Assembly: GCA_016789655.1 (NCBI GenBank)
Contig: JAEUQV010000118.1
Span: 1-33,527 of the forward strand
Origin: Candidatus Saccharimonadota bacterium
Lineage (GTDB): Bacteria; Patescibacteriota; Saccharimonadia; Saccharimonadales; UBA4665
Direction: 5' to 3'
Length of the DNA stretch: 33,527 nucleotides
The position numbers were made by a program, and so were the translations under genes. Within the stretch, counting starts at the first letter, position 1. Each line of letters begins with the position of its first letter. This document shows positions 15,317-23,418 of this stretch, in pieces. The notes under the pieces were generated by a model, which did no database searches, had not been told where the DNA came from, and saw only the letters and a program-made list of their open reading frames with translations.

Positions 15317-17233
15317 TTAGCTTAAGTTATTAGTGCTCCCCGGGAACAGTTGATTTTGGAGGTCTATGGTACCTTGAGATTGATCCAGCTCTCCTTGTTT
15401 CATGGCTTGAACTTGCTGAGGGTTGGTGGTTATGAGGCTGGTTTCGGTGGGGCTGGCAACGACCTGTATATGTACGTGGTTTTGCCCGGCAAAGAATAGC
15501 CCCTGCCCTACCGGGAATTGGCCGAGGCGCTTCTTTTCTTCGGCAGTAAGCTTAAACACATCACTCAAGACATCTACGGCACTACTCGACTGTTTGAGTA
15601 GTATCTGCATGCTGGCGTTTGCTACAATGGCGCGGCCCATGCGTGAGCCCATAAAGTCTTCGACGTCCTGCGTTATGGTGGTTATGCCTAGGTTATATTT
15701 GCGGGCGCGCTTAGCGAGGCTAAAAAGGAAGTTAGCACTATCTTCATATTTCATGAGCTGCCAAGCCTCGTCAACGATGAGCATGCGGCGTTTCATATCG
15801 CTCTTGGTTTTATTCCAAATAAAGCTTAGTACGATGTACATTGCTACGGGCCGCAACTCATCTTCTAGGTCGCGAATATTGAACACTACCAAGGGGTTAT
15901 TGACGTTTATATTGCTCTGCTGGCTGAATATACCTGCGAAGGTACCGCTAGTATATTTGCGTAGTCTTTGAGCCAGCTGTGGTCCGTTGCCGCCCATGTG
16001 CAGTAAGGTGTCATACAAATCTGAAATCGTCGGGGGCGTGGCATTGTGCGTCAGCGGGTCTTGCGTAATGCCGGCCCGGGCGTATGTATCGATGAGCGCT
16101 GCATCAAGATCGGCTTCCTCGGTAGGTGTAAGTGCAGGGACGAGGGCGCCGTTACCGCCAAGCATTTGCGCTTGAGCGCCACCCATCATTAAGCGAAGCA
16201 ATCCGTGCAGTGTGATAAGGTTGCTACGCAACGCGTTGTCGGCTTCTTCGTTGTCTACGACCTGGGGAAGATCAAACGGGTTTATGCGTGTGTTTGAGTT
16301 CAGGCTTAGACGCACATAGGCTCCGGCAACGGCATCACACATACGTTCATACTCGTTTTCGGGGTCAATTATGAATATTTCGGTGCCAAACATGAGGCTT
16401 CGCAGTGCTTCGAGCTTTACAGTAAAGCTTTTACCGGCGCCCGACTTTGCAAATACCACCGAGTTGCCATTTTCTAGACTAAACCTATCGAAGATTACCA
16501 ACCCCGAGTTGTGCATATTAATCCCGTACAAAATACCATTATCCTGGCTGAGGTCGGCGCTAGTGAACGGAAAGCTAGTGCTAATGGCGCCAGTGCTCAT
16601 GTTTCGGCGTATCTGTAGTAGGTCAGACATTTGTGGTATTACGCTATTAAGCCCCTGTTCTTGCTGCGATGTTGCGGGCTTACTGTAGACAAGCTGTTGC
16701 CCCAGCATGCTTTCGACCTTGTGGCTTATGAACTCTAGCTCATCCATGCTGCCGCCGTAGATGGTGAAATACAATCCAAAGCGGAAGAAGCGTTCTTCAC
16801 CCACCTGGAGTTTGTCGCGCATTTCTTCGGCATCAAGAATCTGGGCTTGTTTTGCGGGGTCGCGCACCCTACCCTTTTCGGAGTCGATTTGTAATCCTGC
16901 CTCAAGTTGAGTGACTTTCTTGCGCAAATTCTCGAGCACCACCTGACTTTCCACGGGGTAAACATATATGGACATATCCATAACTTCATCTAGATTGACT
17001 AGGCCACTCAACCAGCCTGTATAAATTTGCCGAGGATAGCCGTAGACGTAATAGGTACGAGCATAGCGGGTTCCTAGCTGAAAATGTGTGCCGAAAAACT
17101 CTAGACTACTTGGTGCGATAAAGTCACGTAAGGCTGTTATGCCCTTTCGAAAAGCTTCGTTTACTTCGGCTTGCTCTCTGGCTCTTTGGGCCTGCGCAAG
17201 CGCCACCGGGTCTAGTGCTGGCTTCTTTGCCAT
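15317..17233 (-). CDS. virB4: VirB4/TraC-family T4SS ATPase
   Basis: The protein has 638 residues. An N-terminal region (about 30-200) typical of VirB4 precedes a RecA-like ATPase with Walker A AKSGAGKS (262-269) and Walker B MLIVDEA (484-490), followed by 'WQLMKYEDSANFLFSLAKRARKYNLGITTITQDVEDFM', a strongly conserved VirB4 block. 'FIIDPENEYERM' is also a family mark. VirB4 hexamers energise pilus assembly and substrate translocation at the inner membrane. A good Shine-Dalgarno (GGAGG) lies in the loop of a small hairpin before the ATG. The protein is shorter than classic VirB4 (about 800 residues), and the previous gene may supply the missing N-domain. Confidence 0.95.
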   Translation of the reverse strand: MAKKPALDPVALAQAQRAREQAEVNEAFRKGITALRDFIAPSSLEFFGTHFQLGTRYARTYYVYGYPRQIYTGWLSGLVNLDEVMDMSIYVYPVESQVVLENLRKKVTQLEAGLQIDSEKGRVRDPAKQAQILDAEEMRDKLQVGEERFFRFGLYFTIYGGSMDELEFISHKVESMLGQQLVYSKPATSQQEQGLNSVIPQMSDLLQIRRNMSTGAISTSFPFTSADLSQDNGILYGINMHNSGLVIFDRFSLENGNSVVFAKSGAGKSFTVKLEALRSLMFGTEIFIIDPENEYERMCDAVAGAYVRLSLNSNTRINPFDLPQVVDNEEADNALRSNLITLHGLLRLMMGGAQAQMLGGNGALVPALTPTEEADLDAALIDTYARAGITQDPLTHNATPPTISDLYDTLLHMGGNGPQLAQRLRKYTSGTFAGIFSQQSNINVNNPLVVFNIRDLEDELRPVAMYIVLSFIWNKTKSDMKRRMLIVDEAWQLMKYEDSANFLFSLAKRARKYNLGITTITQDVEDFMGSRMGRAIVANASMQILLKQSSSAVDVLSDVFKLTAEEKKRLGQFPVGQGLFFAGQNHVHIQVVASPTETSLITTNPQQVQAMKQGELDQSQGTIDLQNQLFPGSTNNLS

Positions 17234-17235
17234 CA

Positions 17236-17256
17236 GTTAAATCCTCCAGATTTAAC
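17236..17256 (-). promoter_or_regulatory. Hairpin presenting or masking the virB4 ribosome-binding site
   Basis: On the minus strand GTTAAATC and GATTTAAC pair perfectly (8 bp) around the loop TGGAG. The Shine-Dalgarno GGAGG spans loop and stem, and the ATG is 2 nt downstream. An AU-rich stem of this size is only marginally stable, so the element could tune translation, possibly with temperature. Confidence 0.5.
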
Positions 17257-17291
17257 TAGAGACATGAATAGACATTGCCGCACGGCAGTTT

Positions 17292-17321
17292 TATATATAA
17301 GCATGCCACAAAAAGATACAA
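17292..17321 (-). promoter_or_regulatory. Possible internal promoter ahead of virB4
   Basis: In the 130-bp gap before virB4, TTGTAT (17316-17321) and TATATA (17292-17297) are spaced 18 bp apart on the minus strand. A short GC-rich dyad (TGCCG/CGGCA, about 17276-17288) follows. The gap is unusually long for this operon, which supports separate control. Confidence 0.4.
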
Positions 17322-17363
17322 TACATCTCTTGACTCTTGATTCTTGACTCACGTCTCTGTTGC

Positions 17364-18344
17364 TCATTGCATCTCCCGCTGTAGGTGCATTTGGGGTGCA
17401 CTACCCTGCCCCTTTTGTACAACATCGGCAGTAAGGTCGTTGAAATTCTTCAGCTGCTGACGTGTGGCGGTATCGGGGTTGTAGGTATCGTAGTATAGCT
17501 CTATTAGTTCTTGTGTATCGAGGGGTAGGCCCTGAATGCCGCACTGTTGTAGGCCGCCCAAGACTGCCTGTACGCGGTTGCGTAGCTCGTCTTTTGCTTT
17601 AGCGAGATCGGGCTCATTGATCACCACGTGTGTTTCGGTCTTATTAAACAAGTCTATAAAGCCACTAAAGAAGTTTTTGCTCTGTGCCAACGCTGCTTTG
17701 TCGGCACCCATTACTGGGAAAAACGGGATCACCACGTAAAACTTTTTATCCATAATGTTGGTCTGAAGGGCAAGCTGATCGATGTAGCCTATATAATCAT
17801 CCATGAGCAAGGCCAGAAGCATGTTGTCATGCTCGGTACGGATTTTATCAAGCTTTTCGATGTATGGCTGCAGGTCAACTTTCTGAGATCGTATGAATAT
17901 TTGCACGGGAAAATACAACGAGTTTAGGAATCCTTGGTACGCATATTCGGTGGATTCTTGTTCCTGGGGGCTCATAAGATCAAAGTTGATGCTCTTTACC
18001 ATGACCACCGCGCGGTAGCTGCCGTCTTGCATGATGACAATTCCGTCACGGATTTCGGCTATCTGTAGCGTATTCTGGGTGCTGTTTGGGTTAGATGATG
18101 ACTTAACCTGTCGTGTTGCTGGGCTGCCGATTGCAGGATTTTGCGGGTATGGCATTTGTTGGGGTTGGCCTGGTCCGGGTGGCGTTGCGCCCATCATTTG
18201 AGGCATTTGAGGTGGCGCATACTGTTGCTGAAGTTGCATTTGTGGCTGGGGCATAGCTTGCTGCAATGTTGGCGGTGCAGCAGAATAGCCCGGGCCACCC
18301 TGCCCCGCCTGTGCTCCGTAATATGGTTGCTGATTCGGGTTCAT
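17364..18344 (-). CDS. TraC-like / VirB4 N-domain-like T4SS protein
   Basis: The protein has 326 residues. About 90 N-terminal residues are Pro/Gln/Met-rich and probably disordered. The remaining globular part begins 'LQIAEIRDGIVIMQDGSYRAVVMVKSINFDLMSPQEQE' and includes 'FPVQIFIRSQKVDL' and 'KKFYVVIPFFPVM'. These beta-strand motifs resemble the N-terminal region of TraC/VirB4 proteins, without any Walker motif. In CPR and Gram-positive T4SS loci such proteins sit between PrgI and the VirB4 ATPase, as here. The likely role is as a non-catalytic partner of VirB4 at the inner membrane; this is inferred from resemblance and order. The gene starts 42 nt after prgI ends. Confidence 0.65.
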   Translation of the reverse strand: MNPNQQPYYGAQAGQGGPGYSAAPPTLQQAMPQPQMQLQQQYAPPQMPQMMGATPPGPGQPQQMPYPQNPAIGSPATRQVKSSSNPNSTQNTLQIAEIRDGIVIMQDGSYRAVVMVKSINFDLMSPQEQESTEYAYQGFLNSLYFPVQIFIRSQKVDLQPYIEKLDKIRTEHDNMLLALLMDDYIGYIDQLALQTNIMDKKFYVVIPFFPVMGADKAALAQSKNFFSGFIDLFNKTETHVVINEPDLAKAKDELRNRVQAVLGGLQQCGIQGLPLDTQELIELYYDTYNPDTATRQQLKNFNDLTADVVQKGQGSAPQMHLQREMQ

Positions 18345-18386
18345 ACGTCTGCTCTCTTTAGCTATAGAGGACGATTACACGCCCAC

Positions 18387-19589
18387 TTACCTCAGCGTTA
18401 CAACGACTTCGCCGTCATCGCTTGCCACGTCTTTCTTGGCTTGGCGAGCTAACGTTGCGACGTCAAGATCGTCATTGCTTGCTAGGCTCATTATAGCAGC
18501 CTGTTTTGTGGAAGTCACTTGTGCTTTTGTCTGCATTTCCCGTGCAGCTTCCTCGGCTTCGCGCAATGCGGTTTCAGCCTCTTGGGCGGCTACTTCAGCT
18601 TTTGCAGCTTCCTCGGCAGCTTTTATTTCGGCGGGGGTCATCACATGCTTCAAGTGGCCTTCTGCTACTGCTTGACTGACATTTTCGGCTTTAAACTTTT
18701 CGACCAACGCTTCTTCGTCCGCTGTTGGAACAGCAGCCTGAGGCACGATGGGAAGTGCATATGCTGGCGTGACACCAGGTGCGACCACCGGAGATATTGC
18801 AGATATATTTGTACCACGTGGCTGAGCGGGCGGTGGCAAAAACCAATAGTTGTTTGTTTGCTGGGGTTGGGTTTGTGGTTGCGGTTGAGCGGGTTGTGGT
18901 GTGGGTGTAATAGGTATGCTTGGCTGTGGCACCGGGCTGACGGGAGCTTGCATCTGCTGGATTAAGTGCTGACGCTGTGCTGCTGCCGCGTTAACTATCA
19001 TGCTATCGAAGTTTTGGGCAACTTTGTTGGCACGGGCATCGAGTATGTCGTCGGAGGCGCGTATATCTACATTGCTCACGTCTTGCGGCAGGCTTGACGC
19101 GTCAACAAGCCTGTCGGAGACGACAAACGTTGCTTGCGAGGCGTTCATCATATTGACATTAGTATTTTTGACGACCCAACCACGACTATCAATAGTGTCT
19201 GCAAGAGCTCGCAGGCGGCTGTGTACTTCGTTTTGGCTTAGGCCGTCAGTAAAGCTCTTTTCTATACGCTTTGGTACAGTGATAGTCACAAGCTCTTTCG
19301 CGCCTGCCTGATCCCAAATGCGCTTACGGGGCTTGAGCATGAAGCGAAGTTTAGCTATGGCCCATACCTCAGTCGGTTGGTCGCCATGCCACGGAATGGC
19401 CAAAAATGCAGTGAAAAGGGCGGGCGGCACAAAGAATAACAGCAGAAATGGTACATTTTTCGTGAACGCAAAAAAAGACAAATAGCCAAAGAACACCGTT
19501 ATCCCCGCGTAAATAAACTGCCGCAGCGTTAACGGTCCGACAAGCTTGTCTTCCGCCTCAACATCCTGAAGTACCTTATATGTCGCCAT
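18387..19589 (-). CDS. PrgI-family (VirB3-like) T4SS inner-membrane protein
   Basis: The protein has 400 residues. The first 75 match the PrgI pattern: 'YKVLQDVEAEDKLVGPLTLRQFIYAGITVFFGYL', then a second TM 'VPFLLLFFVPPALFTAFLAI', then 'WAIAKLRFMLKPRKRIWD'. PrgI/VirB3 is a small inner-membrane partner of VirB4. This one carries a long extra tail: a conserved soluble part to about 205, a Pro/Gln-rich linker (about 210-270), and an Ala/Glu-rich helical segment (about 300-370) likely to form a coiled coil. It heads the PrgI-TraC-VirB4 block directly after the RAYT cassette. AAGGTG lies just before the ATG. Confidence 0.88.
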   Translation of the reverse strand: MATYKVLQDVEAEDKLVGPLTLRQFIYAGITVFFGYLSFFAFTKNVPFLLLFFVPPALFTAFLAIPWHGDQPTEVWAIAKLRFMLKPRKRIWDQAGAKELVTITVPKRIEKSFTDGLSQNEVHSRLRALADTIDSRGWVVKNTNVNMMNASQATFVVSDRLVDASSLPQDVSNVDIRASDDILDARANKVAQNFDSMIVNAAAAQRQHLIQQMQAPVSPVPQPSIPITPTPQPAQPQPQTQPQQTNNYWFLPPPAQPRGTNISAISPVVAPGVTPAYALPIVPQAAVPTADEEALVEKFKAENVSQAVAEGHLKHVMTPAEIKAAEEAAKAEVAAQEAETALREAEEAAREMQTKAQVTSTKQAAIMSLASNDDLDVATLARQAKKDVASDDGEVVVTLR

Positions 19590-19598
19590 ACACCTTAC

Positions 19599-19604
19599 AG
19601 TATA
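19599..19604 (-). promoter_or_regulatory. -10 box close to the prgI start
   Basis: TATACT on the minus strand ends 9 nt before the ATG at 19589, which would give a leader of only a few bases. It could restart transcription of the T4SS operon downstream of the inserted RAYT cassette. Confidence 0.4.
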
Positions 19605-19658
19605 CCCTTATTCTTATTTTTGCAGGGACACTCCCCTAACAGAGAGAAAAATTGTGAA

Positions 19659-20273
19659 TTAGCGATCCGCCAGATCATACTTTATTTCTTCCAGCATCTG
19701 CTTAACATCTTCGTAGTCATCCATAAACTCTGTGTATGTCGTGGGCGACTCAAATAAATCGAGTATTTTGCGTGGCCTTACCCAGGGTTCTGTACGTTTA
19801 CCGATGTAAGTCAGATAGCTTGAGTGAGGATATCGCCTCCAGTAGCGGGGGTTTAGGTGAATGTAGCGTGAAATATGCTGGAGGTAGCTATCGGTGTCGA
19901 TACGGCTAGCTTTATAGCGAGATTCAAAGAGCGAGCCCGACCGCCCATACTTTCGGTTGAAGTAGCTACTATAGCTGGTAAGCAATGAGCGCATGAACTG
20001 CGGCATAATTCCCCTGTCGCTCTGATAGATAAGCATATGAAAGTGATTGCCCATCAGGCAGTAAGCCAGGAGTTCTAGACTGTCTGTAAAATTTGGGTAA
20101 GGCACTCCCGCAGTATTCAGCCGGTTGTCTGGAGTGAGGTATCGTTCGAGTAGCGAAATAAAGAAAGCATAATCTTCCGTGTCCACAAAAATAGGCTGCC
20201 GACTAGCTCCCCGCGCGTAGACGTGGTAATAAGAAAGTGGCAAGTCGATTTTAGCGGTATTTTTTGACGGCAC
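19659..20273 (-). CDS. REP-associated tyrosine transposase (Y1/IS200-like, HUH)
   Basis: The protein has 204 residues. The HUH motif is NHFHML ('LLAYCLMGNHFHMLIYQ', about residues 73-79), and the N-terminal 'YYHVYARGASRQPIF' is typical of the RAYT/Y1_Tnp superfamily. The catalytic tyrosine is probably in 'SYLQHISRYIHLNP' (about 127-142). These enzymes cut and join single-stranded DNA next to hairpins such as REP elements. Both flanks carry matching hairpin-forming repeats, supporting a cis-acting enzyme. It starts with GTG. A promoter-like pair lies just upstream and would make a leaderless mRNA. The gene appears intact. Confidence 0.9.
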   Translation of the reverse strand: MPSKNTAKIDLPLSYYHVYARGASRQPIFVDTEDYAFFISLLERYLTPDNRLNTAGVPYPNFTDSLELLAYCLMGNHFHMLIYQSDRGIMPQFMRSLLTSYSSYFNRKYGRSGSLFESRYKASRIDTDSYLQHISRYIHLNPRYWRRYPHSSYLTYIGKRTEPWVRPRKILDLFESPTTYTEFMDDYEDVKQMLEEIKYDLADR

Positions 20274-20279
20274 AATCTA

Positions 20280-20307
20280 AGAATACGCCAAATTCACATT
20301 TTTGCAA
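20280..20307 (-). promoter_or_regulatory. RAYT promoter, leaderless arrangement
   Basis: On the minus strand TTGCAA (20302-20307), 16-bp spacer and TATTCT (20280-20285) are followed after 6 nt by the GTG start. No Shine-Dalgarno is seen. The -35 overlaps the first copy of the 30-bp repeat. Confidence 0.45.
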
Positions 20308-20364
20308 TCTGTTAAGGGAGTGTCCCTATATCCCCAATCTGTTAAGGGAGTGTCCCTATATCCC
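20305..20364. repeat. Two tandem 30-bp repeats carrying the REP-like hairpin
   Basis: Positions 20305-20334 and 20335-20364 are the same 30-bp unit, starting CAATCTGTTAAGGGAGTGTC. The duplicated unit includes the element's terminal hairpin. Confidence 0.85.
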
Positions 20365-20383
20365 CTATATCCCCTATATCCCC
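20357..20383. repeat. Three copies of the 9-mer TATATCCCC
   Basis: TATATCCCC occurs three times in direct succession next to the 30-bp repeats. This is a short tandem array of the kind made by slippage or repeated end-processing. Confidence 0.85.
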
Positions 20384-20424
20384 CAATAGCCCTCCTATAG
20401 CCCTCAGTGTGCCCCAGATGCTCT

Positions 20425-23277
20425 TTACGGCGTATTGCCTGCATTTGGATCGGGCGGTGGTGTACCCTTTCCTTGGATCTGTGCTTGTGTCCATTCTTTC
20501 TTTCGAGCCGTGAACTTCTTTATGCTTTCTGGGCTGGCCTGGTCAGCTGTGTGTAGATTGCCAGAAGAATCTGAGAACTGAACAATATTGCCTTGCAGGT
20601 GATTCTTAACATCTTGGTGTGTTACTTCTCGTCCAGCATCTTCGGCAGCACGGAGAAGTTTTTCGGCCTCTTTCTTTACCTCCGGGTGCATAGCTGCAAG
20701 ATCATTACGATCAAACGCTTTCTCCTTCATCACATCGGCATAGTATTCGCTATTGCCCTGCCCAGAATACATTTGCGCCTCATGTATGTCTGCGGCTGCG
20801 GCATATTCCGCTATCCACGTATCGGCCCCATTTTCGCCGAGTAAATTATCTACGACTGATCCATCTTCCTTCGTATAAGTACCGCCTGCTTTGGTATTTC
20901 CCGTTTTACTTACCTTAAGTCGCTCGCTCATTATTTTTGCCGTCTTCTTTACCGCACGAGAGTTTGCTGAGGTTTGTCCACTGGCCGCCGTCTCTTTGTA
21001 CATGTTCGCATTACCACCTTTGCGATGTTCTGCTAACTGAGCGGCTGTTAATCGCCCGCCAGCAACTTGGTTGTAATAATCAACATGCGATCCGAAGGAG
21101 CCGAGCTGGTTGTCGGCCCTTGCTTTGTTTGAGCGCTCTAAGATGGCAAAATCATCTGTTCTGGCAATGCCGTCTTGAAAGACCTTCCTAAGAACATTGT
21201 CTTTTGCGGCTTGTATTTCATCTTCGTCTGCACCGACTTTATTGGCGACTCCATCCCATGCGCCATTGTCGGCCGTAACCATGTTATGCAATGAAGATCT
21301 TCGCAGCGAAGTGCTGCCTATAGTCGATTGGTAGCCTGCCTCTAATTTTGCAATCTTTTCGTCTGCTTCATGTATAATTTCATCATCAGTCTTCGTGGTC
21401 CCGTTTGCATGCTTATCGGTACCGTTGCCACGCATTCGATTTAGGTAGAGTTGCCTAAACTCTTGCCGGCTTGTCGCCTGGAGGCCTATGATATTTGCAT
21501 CGGTGTCGCCACCGACATGGTGCATTCCTTCCTCTGCCTTTTTCTTGGAGGCATCTACCATGAGTTTTTCTCGAGCTTCCTCGTAGCGAGCCCTGTCTGC
21601 CTTGCTAAAACCGAGTCCACCCTGTCTTGCCAAGGCAGTCCTGCCTGCGTACGATTGCACAAAGCGTCCAATCTTAGAATTGTTGCCTTTTGCCTGTGCG
21701 GCGTACTCGCCCTTGCGGTAGGCTTTGGTGTCTTGGCGGAACTTGCGGCTGCGGTCGAATAGACCGCGGCTCTTGTCGTTGGCTATAGAGAATATGGTTG
21801 TCATAAGCCCGCCGGCTAACTTAAATGCGAATGGTAGCATAAAATACGGCGCAAAATACACGATAACGGCGGTAAATTTCATGCTGGCGTTCCCCGTAGC
21901 AGCCGCAACACGCGCCAAAGCGTCGCCAGATGCTAGGAATGCCATGATAATCGGGAACATTATAAGCGATGTTACGAAAGTATTTTTCCAAAACGACCAC
22001 AGTTTTTGTGTACCAGGCAATACATAGGCGGCTATGGCTAGGGGCGCGAAAATAATGCAAGTCATGATTATTATTTCTCGAACATAAAGCACCAACAAAC
22101 CAATCAAAACCGCTAGAATGATGGACCCTAATAGCGCCAGGACACCACTTATGCCCAGGAGTACCGCACTGATAGCACCAACACCTATCGCTCCGCCAAA
22201 GAAGCCCCACTCGAGCATCCCATTTAACCCTGTCCAGTTATTCGGCAGGCTATTAAAGGGCGACATCATCAGGTCGTGTGTGACCAACCCAAGCGTATTT
22301 GTCATGTCTAGAGCTAGTTTTAATAGGGGCCATGAAAGAGCAATACCTATCAGTGCTACACCAATGCGGGGCAATAGTTTTCGTATGGTGTATGCATCGA
22401 GTATTTCAAGACCCATAGCCTGGCTTATTATCATAAAGAGTCCTGCAATTATAATTAGCGTAAGCCCAAGATTTCGGAAGCTGCTCCATGATTTTTGAAA
22501 CTCTTTGCTAAATATATCTTCGGTTGAGATAAACAAAATATCTGCGACACGGTCACCCAGCCATTTGGCGAACTGCGCCATACCACCACTTATGGGGCAC
22601 ATCAGCCACGACATTGCTATATCGCCAGCGCCATCGGGCTTGAGCCAGCCGCAAGAATTTGACCCAGCAGTTGTTGATGCCGTACTGGCACCTTCAACGG
22701 TACTTGATCCACCCGTTAACGCATCGACGCTGCTGCTTTGAGTTGTTAGGGCTTCAAGGATTTTTGCAGAATTGTCTTTGTCTGTACACTCCGAAATCGT
22801 ACCAAGGTCGAAATTGAAATTTTTATATGCGTCACTCTTCACGAACGAGTCAAAACAGGTATTAAACTTTGTAACGATTGCTTCCGCGCAGCTCGTTGGT
22901 ACACCGACCGATCCACCGCAAAGGGCCGTTGCTTGGGTATATACGGCGCCTGCGTAGGCTGCTTTAGCATATTCCAGCTTTGATGCATTGTTCGCGGGCT
23001 TAGGTGTGCTCGTGCAAGTGACGGTCATCGAGTTGGAGCTACAGTAACCCTGGTCGAGGCACGCCAGCATAAGCGCATGTTGTGTTCGATTCTGCAAGAT
23101 TGACGAAGCAGACTTGCCATTTAGCTGTGCGCACTCAGCCGCAGATGCAGCCAAAGCTGGTGCGGGCTGAAATACTGCTAGAAACGAAGACGCTAGTACA
23201 ATGGCTATAAAAAAGACGGGTGCTATGCGCCCCATGGGTTTATGACCGGTGAAGTTGAAAGTGCCCACGGCTACCAT
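20425..23277 (-). CDS. VirB6/TrbL-like polytopic T4SS protein
   Basis: The protein has 950 residues. A signal peptide is clear from Met15 onward (MGRIAPVFFIAIVLASSFLA, cleavage near ALA), so translation may begin at 23235 rather than 23277; neither start has a Shine-Dalgarno. A Cys-containing exported region (about 45-245) is followed by five or more TM segments (about 260-490), including 'LGLTLIIIAGLFMIISQAMGL' and 'LALLGSIILAVLIGLLVLYVREIIIMTCIIFAPLAIAAYVLP'. Then comes a long polar, Lys/Glu/Asn-rich tail (about 500-950). This layout matches VirB6/TrbL channel proteins with extended C termini. It is divergent from the pilin array and precedes prgI and virB4, from which the RAYT cassette separates it. 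Confidence 0.8.
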   Translation of the reverse strand: MVAVGTFNFTGHKPMGRIAPVFFIAIVLASSFLAVFQPAPALAASAAECAQLNGKSASSILQNRTQHALMLACLDQGYCSSNSMTVTCTSTPKPANNASKLEYAKAAYAGAVYTQATALCGGSVGVPTSCAEAIVTKFNTCFDSFVKSDAYKNFNFDLGTISECTDKDNSAKILEALTTQSSSVDALTGGSSTVEGASTASTTAGSNSCGWLKPDGAGDIAMSWLMCPISGGMAQFAKWLGDRVADILFISTEDIFSKEFQKSWSSFRNLGLTLIIIAGLFMIISQAMGLEILDAYTIRKLLPRIGVALIGIALSWPLLKLALDMTNTLGLVTHDLMMSPFNSLPNNWTGLNGMLEWGFFGGAIGVGAISAVLLGISGVLALLGSIILAVLIGLLVLYVREIIIMTCIIFAPLAIAAYVLPGTQKLWSFWKNTFVTSLIMFPIIMAFLASGDALARVAAATGNASMKFTAVIVYFAPYFMLPFAFKLAGGLMTTIFSIANDKSRGLFDRSRKFRQDTKAYRKGEYAAQAKGNNSKIGRFVQSYAGRTALARQGGLGFSKADRARYEEAREKLMVDASKKKAEEGMHHVGGDTDANIIGLQATSRQEFRQLYLNRMRGNGTDKHANGTTKTDDEIIHEADEKIAKLEAGYQSTIGSTSLRRSSLHNMVTADNGAWDGVANKVGADEDEIQAAKDNVLRKVFQDGIARTDDFAILERSNKARADNQLGSFGSHVDYYNQVAGGRLTAAQLAEHRKGGNANMYKETAASGQTSANSRAVKKTAKIMSERLKVSKTGNTKAGGTYTKEDGSVVDNLLGENGADTWIAEYAAAADIHEAQMYSGQGNSEYYADVMKEKAFDRNDLAAMHPEVKKEAEKLLRAAEDAGREVTHQDVKNHLQGNIVQFSDSSGNLHTADQASPESIKKFTARKKEWTQAQIQGKGTPPPDPNAGNTP

Positions 23278-23379
23278 TATTAAAGCGCAAAACAGCGCGC
23301 ATTACCAGCTAAATTCCCGAGATAATGCTCTGATACCTTGACGAACCCCTCTGATAGTAGCTGGTTGCGCATGACTACT

Positions 23380-23407
23380 TGTGCCCGCGCTGTCGGGTCG
23401 GTATAGT
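23380..23407 (+). promoter_or_regulatory. Possible promoter of the pilin array
   Basis: TTGTGC (23380-23385) and TATAGT (23402-23407) are spaced 16 bp apart; the ATG follows 11 nt later, leaving a very short leader. The 141-bp divergent gap also has to hold the VirB6-like promoter, which I could not place. Confidence 0.35.
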
Positions 23408-23418
23408 TATATATTGTA

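Larger units (their letters stand above)
19624..20327. mobile_element. RAYT/IS200-like element bounded by inverted hairpin-forming repeats
   Basis: A 19-bp sequence at 19624-19642 reappears inverted at 20309-20327 (one mismatch) and again at 20339-20357. Each copy holds AGGGA-GTG-TCCCT, able to form a small hairpin, as in REP sequences recognised by Y1-type transposases. The transposase gene lies between them. The element sits between the virB6-like gene and prgI. Confidence 0.7.

Noticed and set aside
20305-20383. CRISPR array from the tandem repeats
   Set aside because: The 30-bp units are directly adjacent with no spacers, and no cas gene is present; they match the RAYT element end instead.
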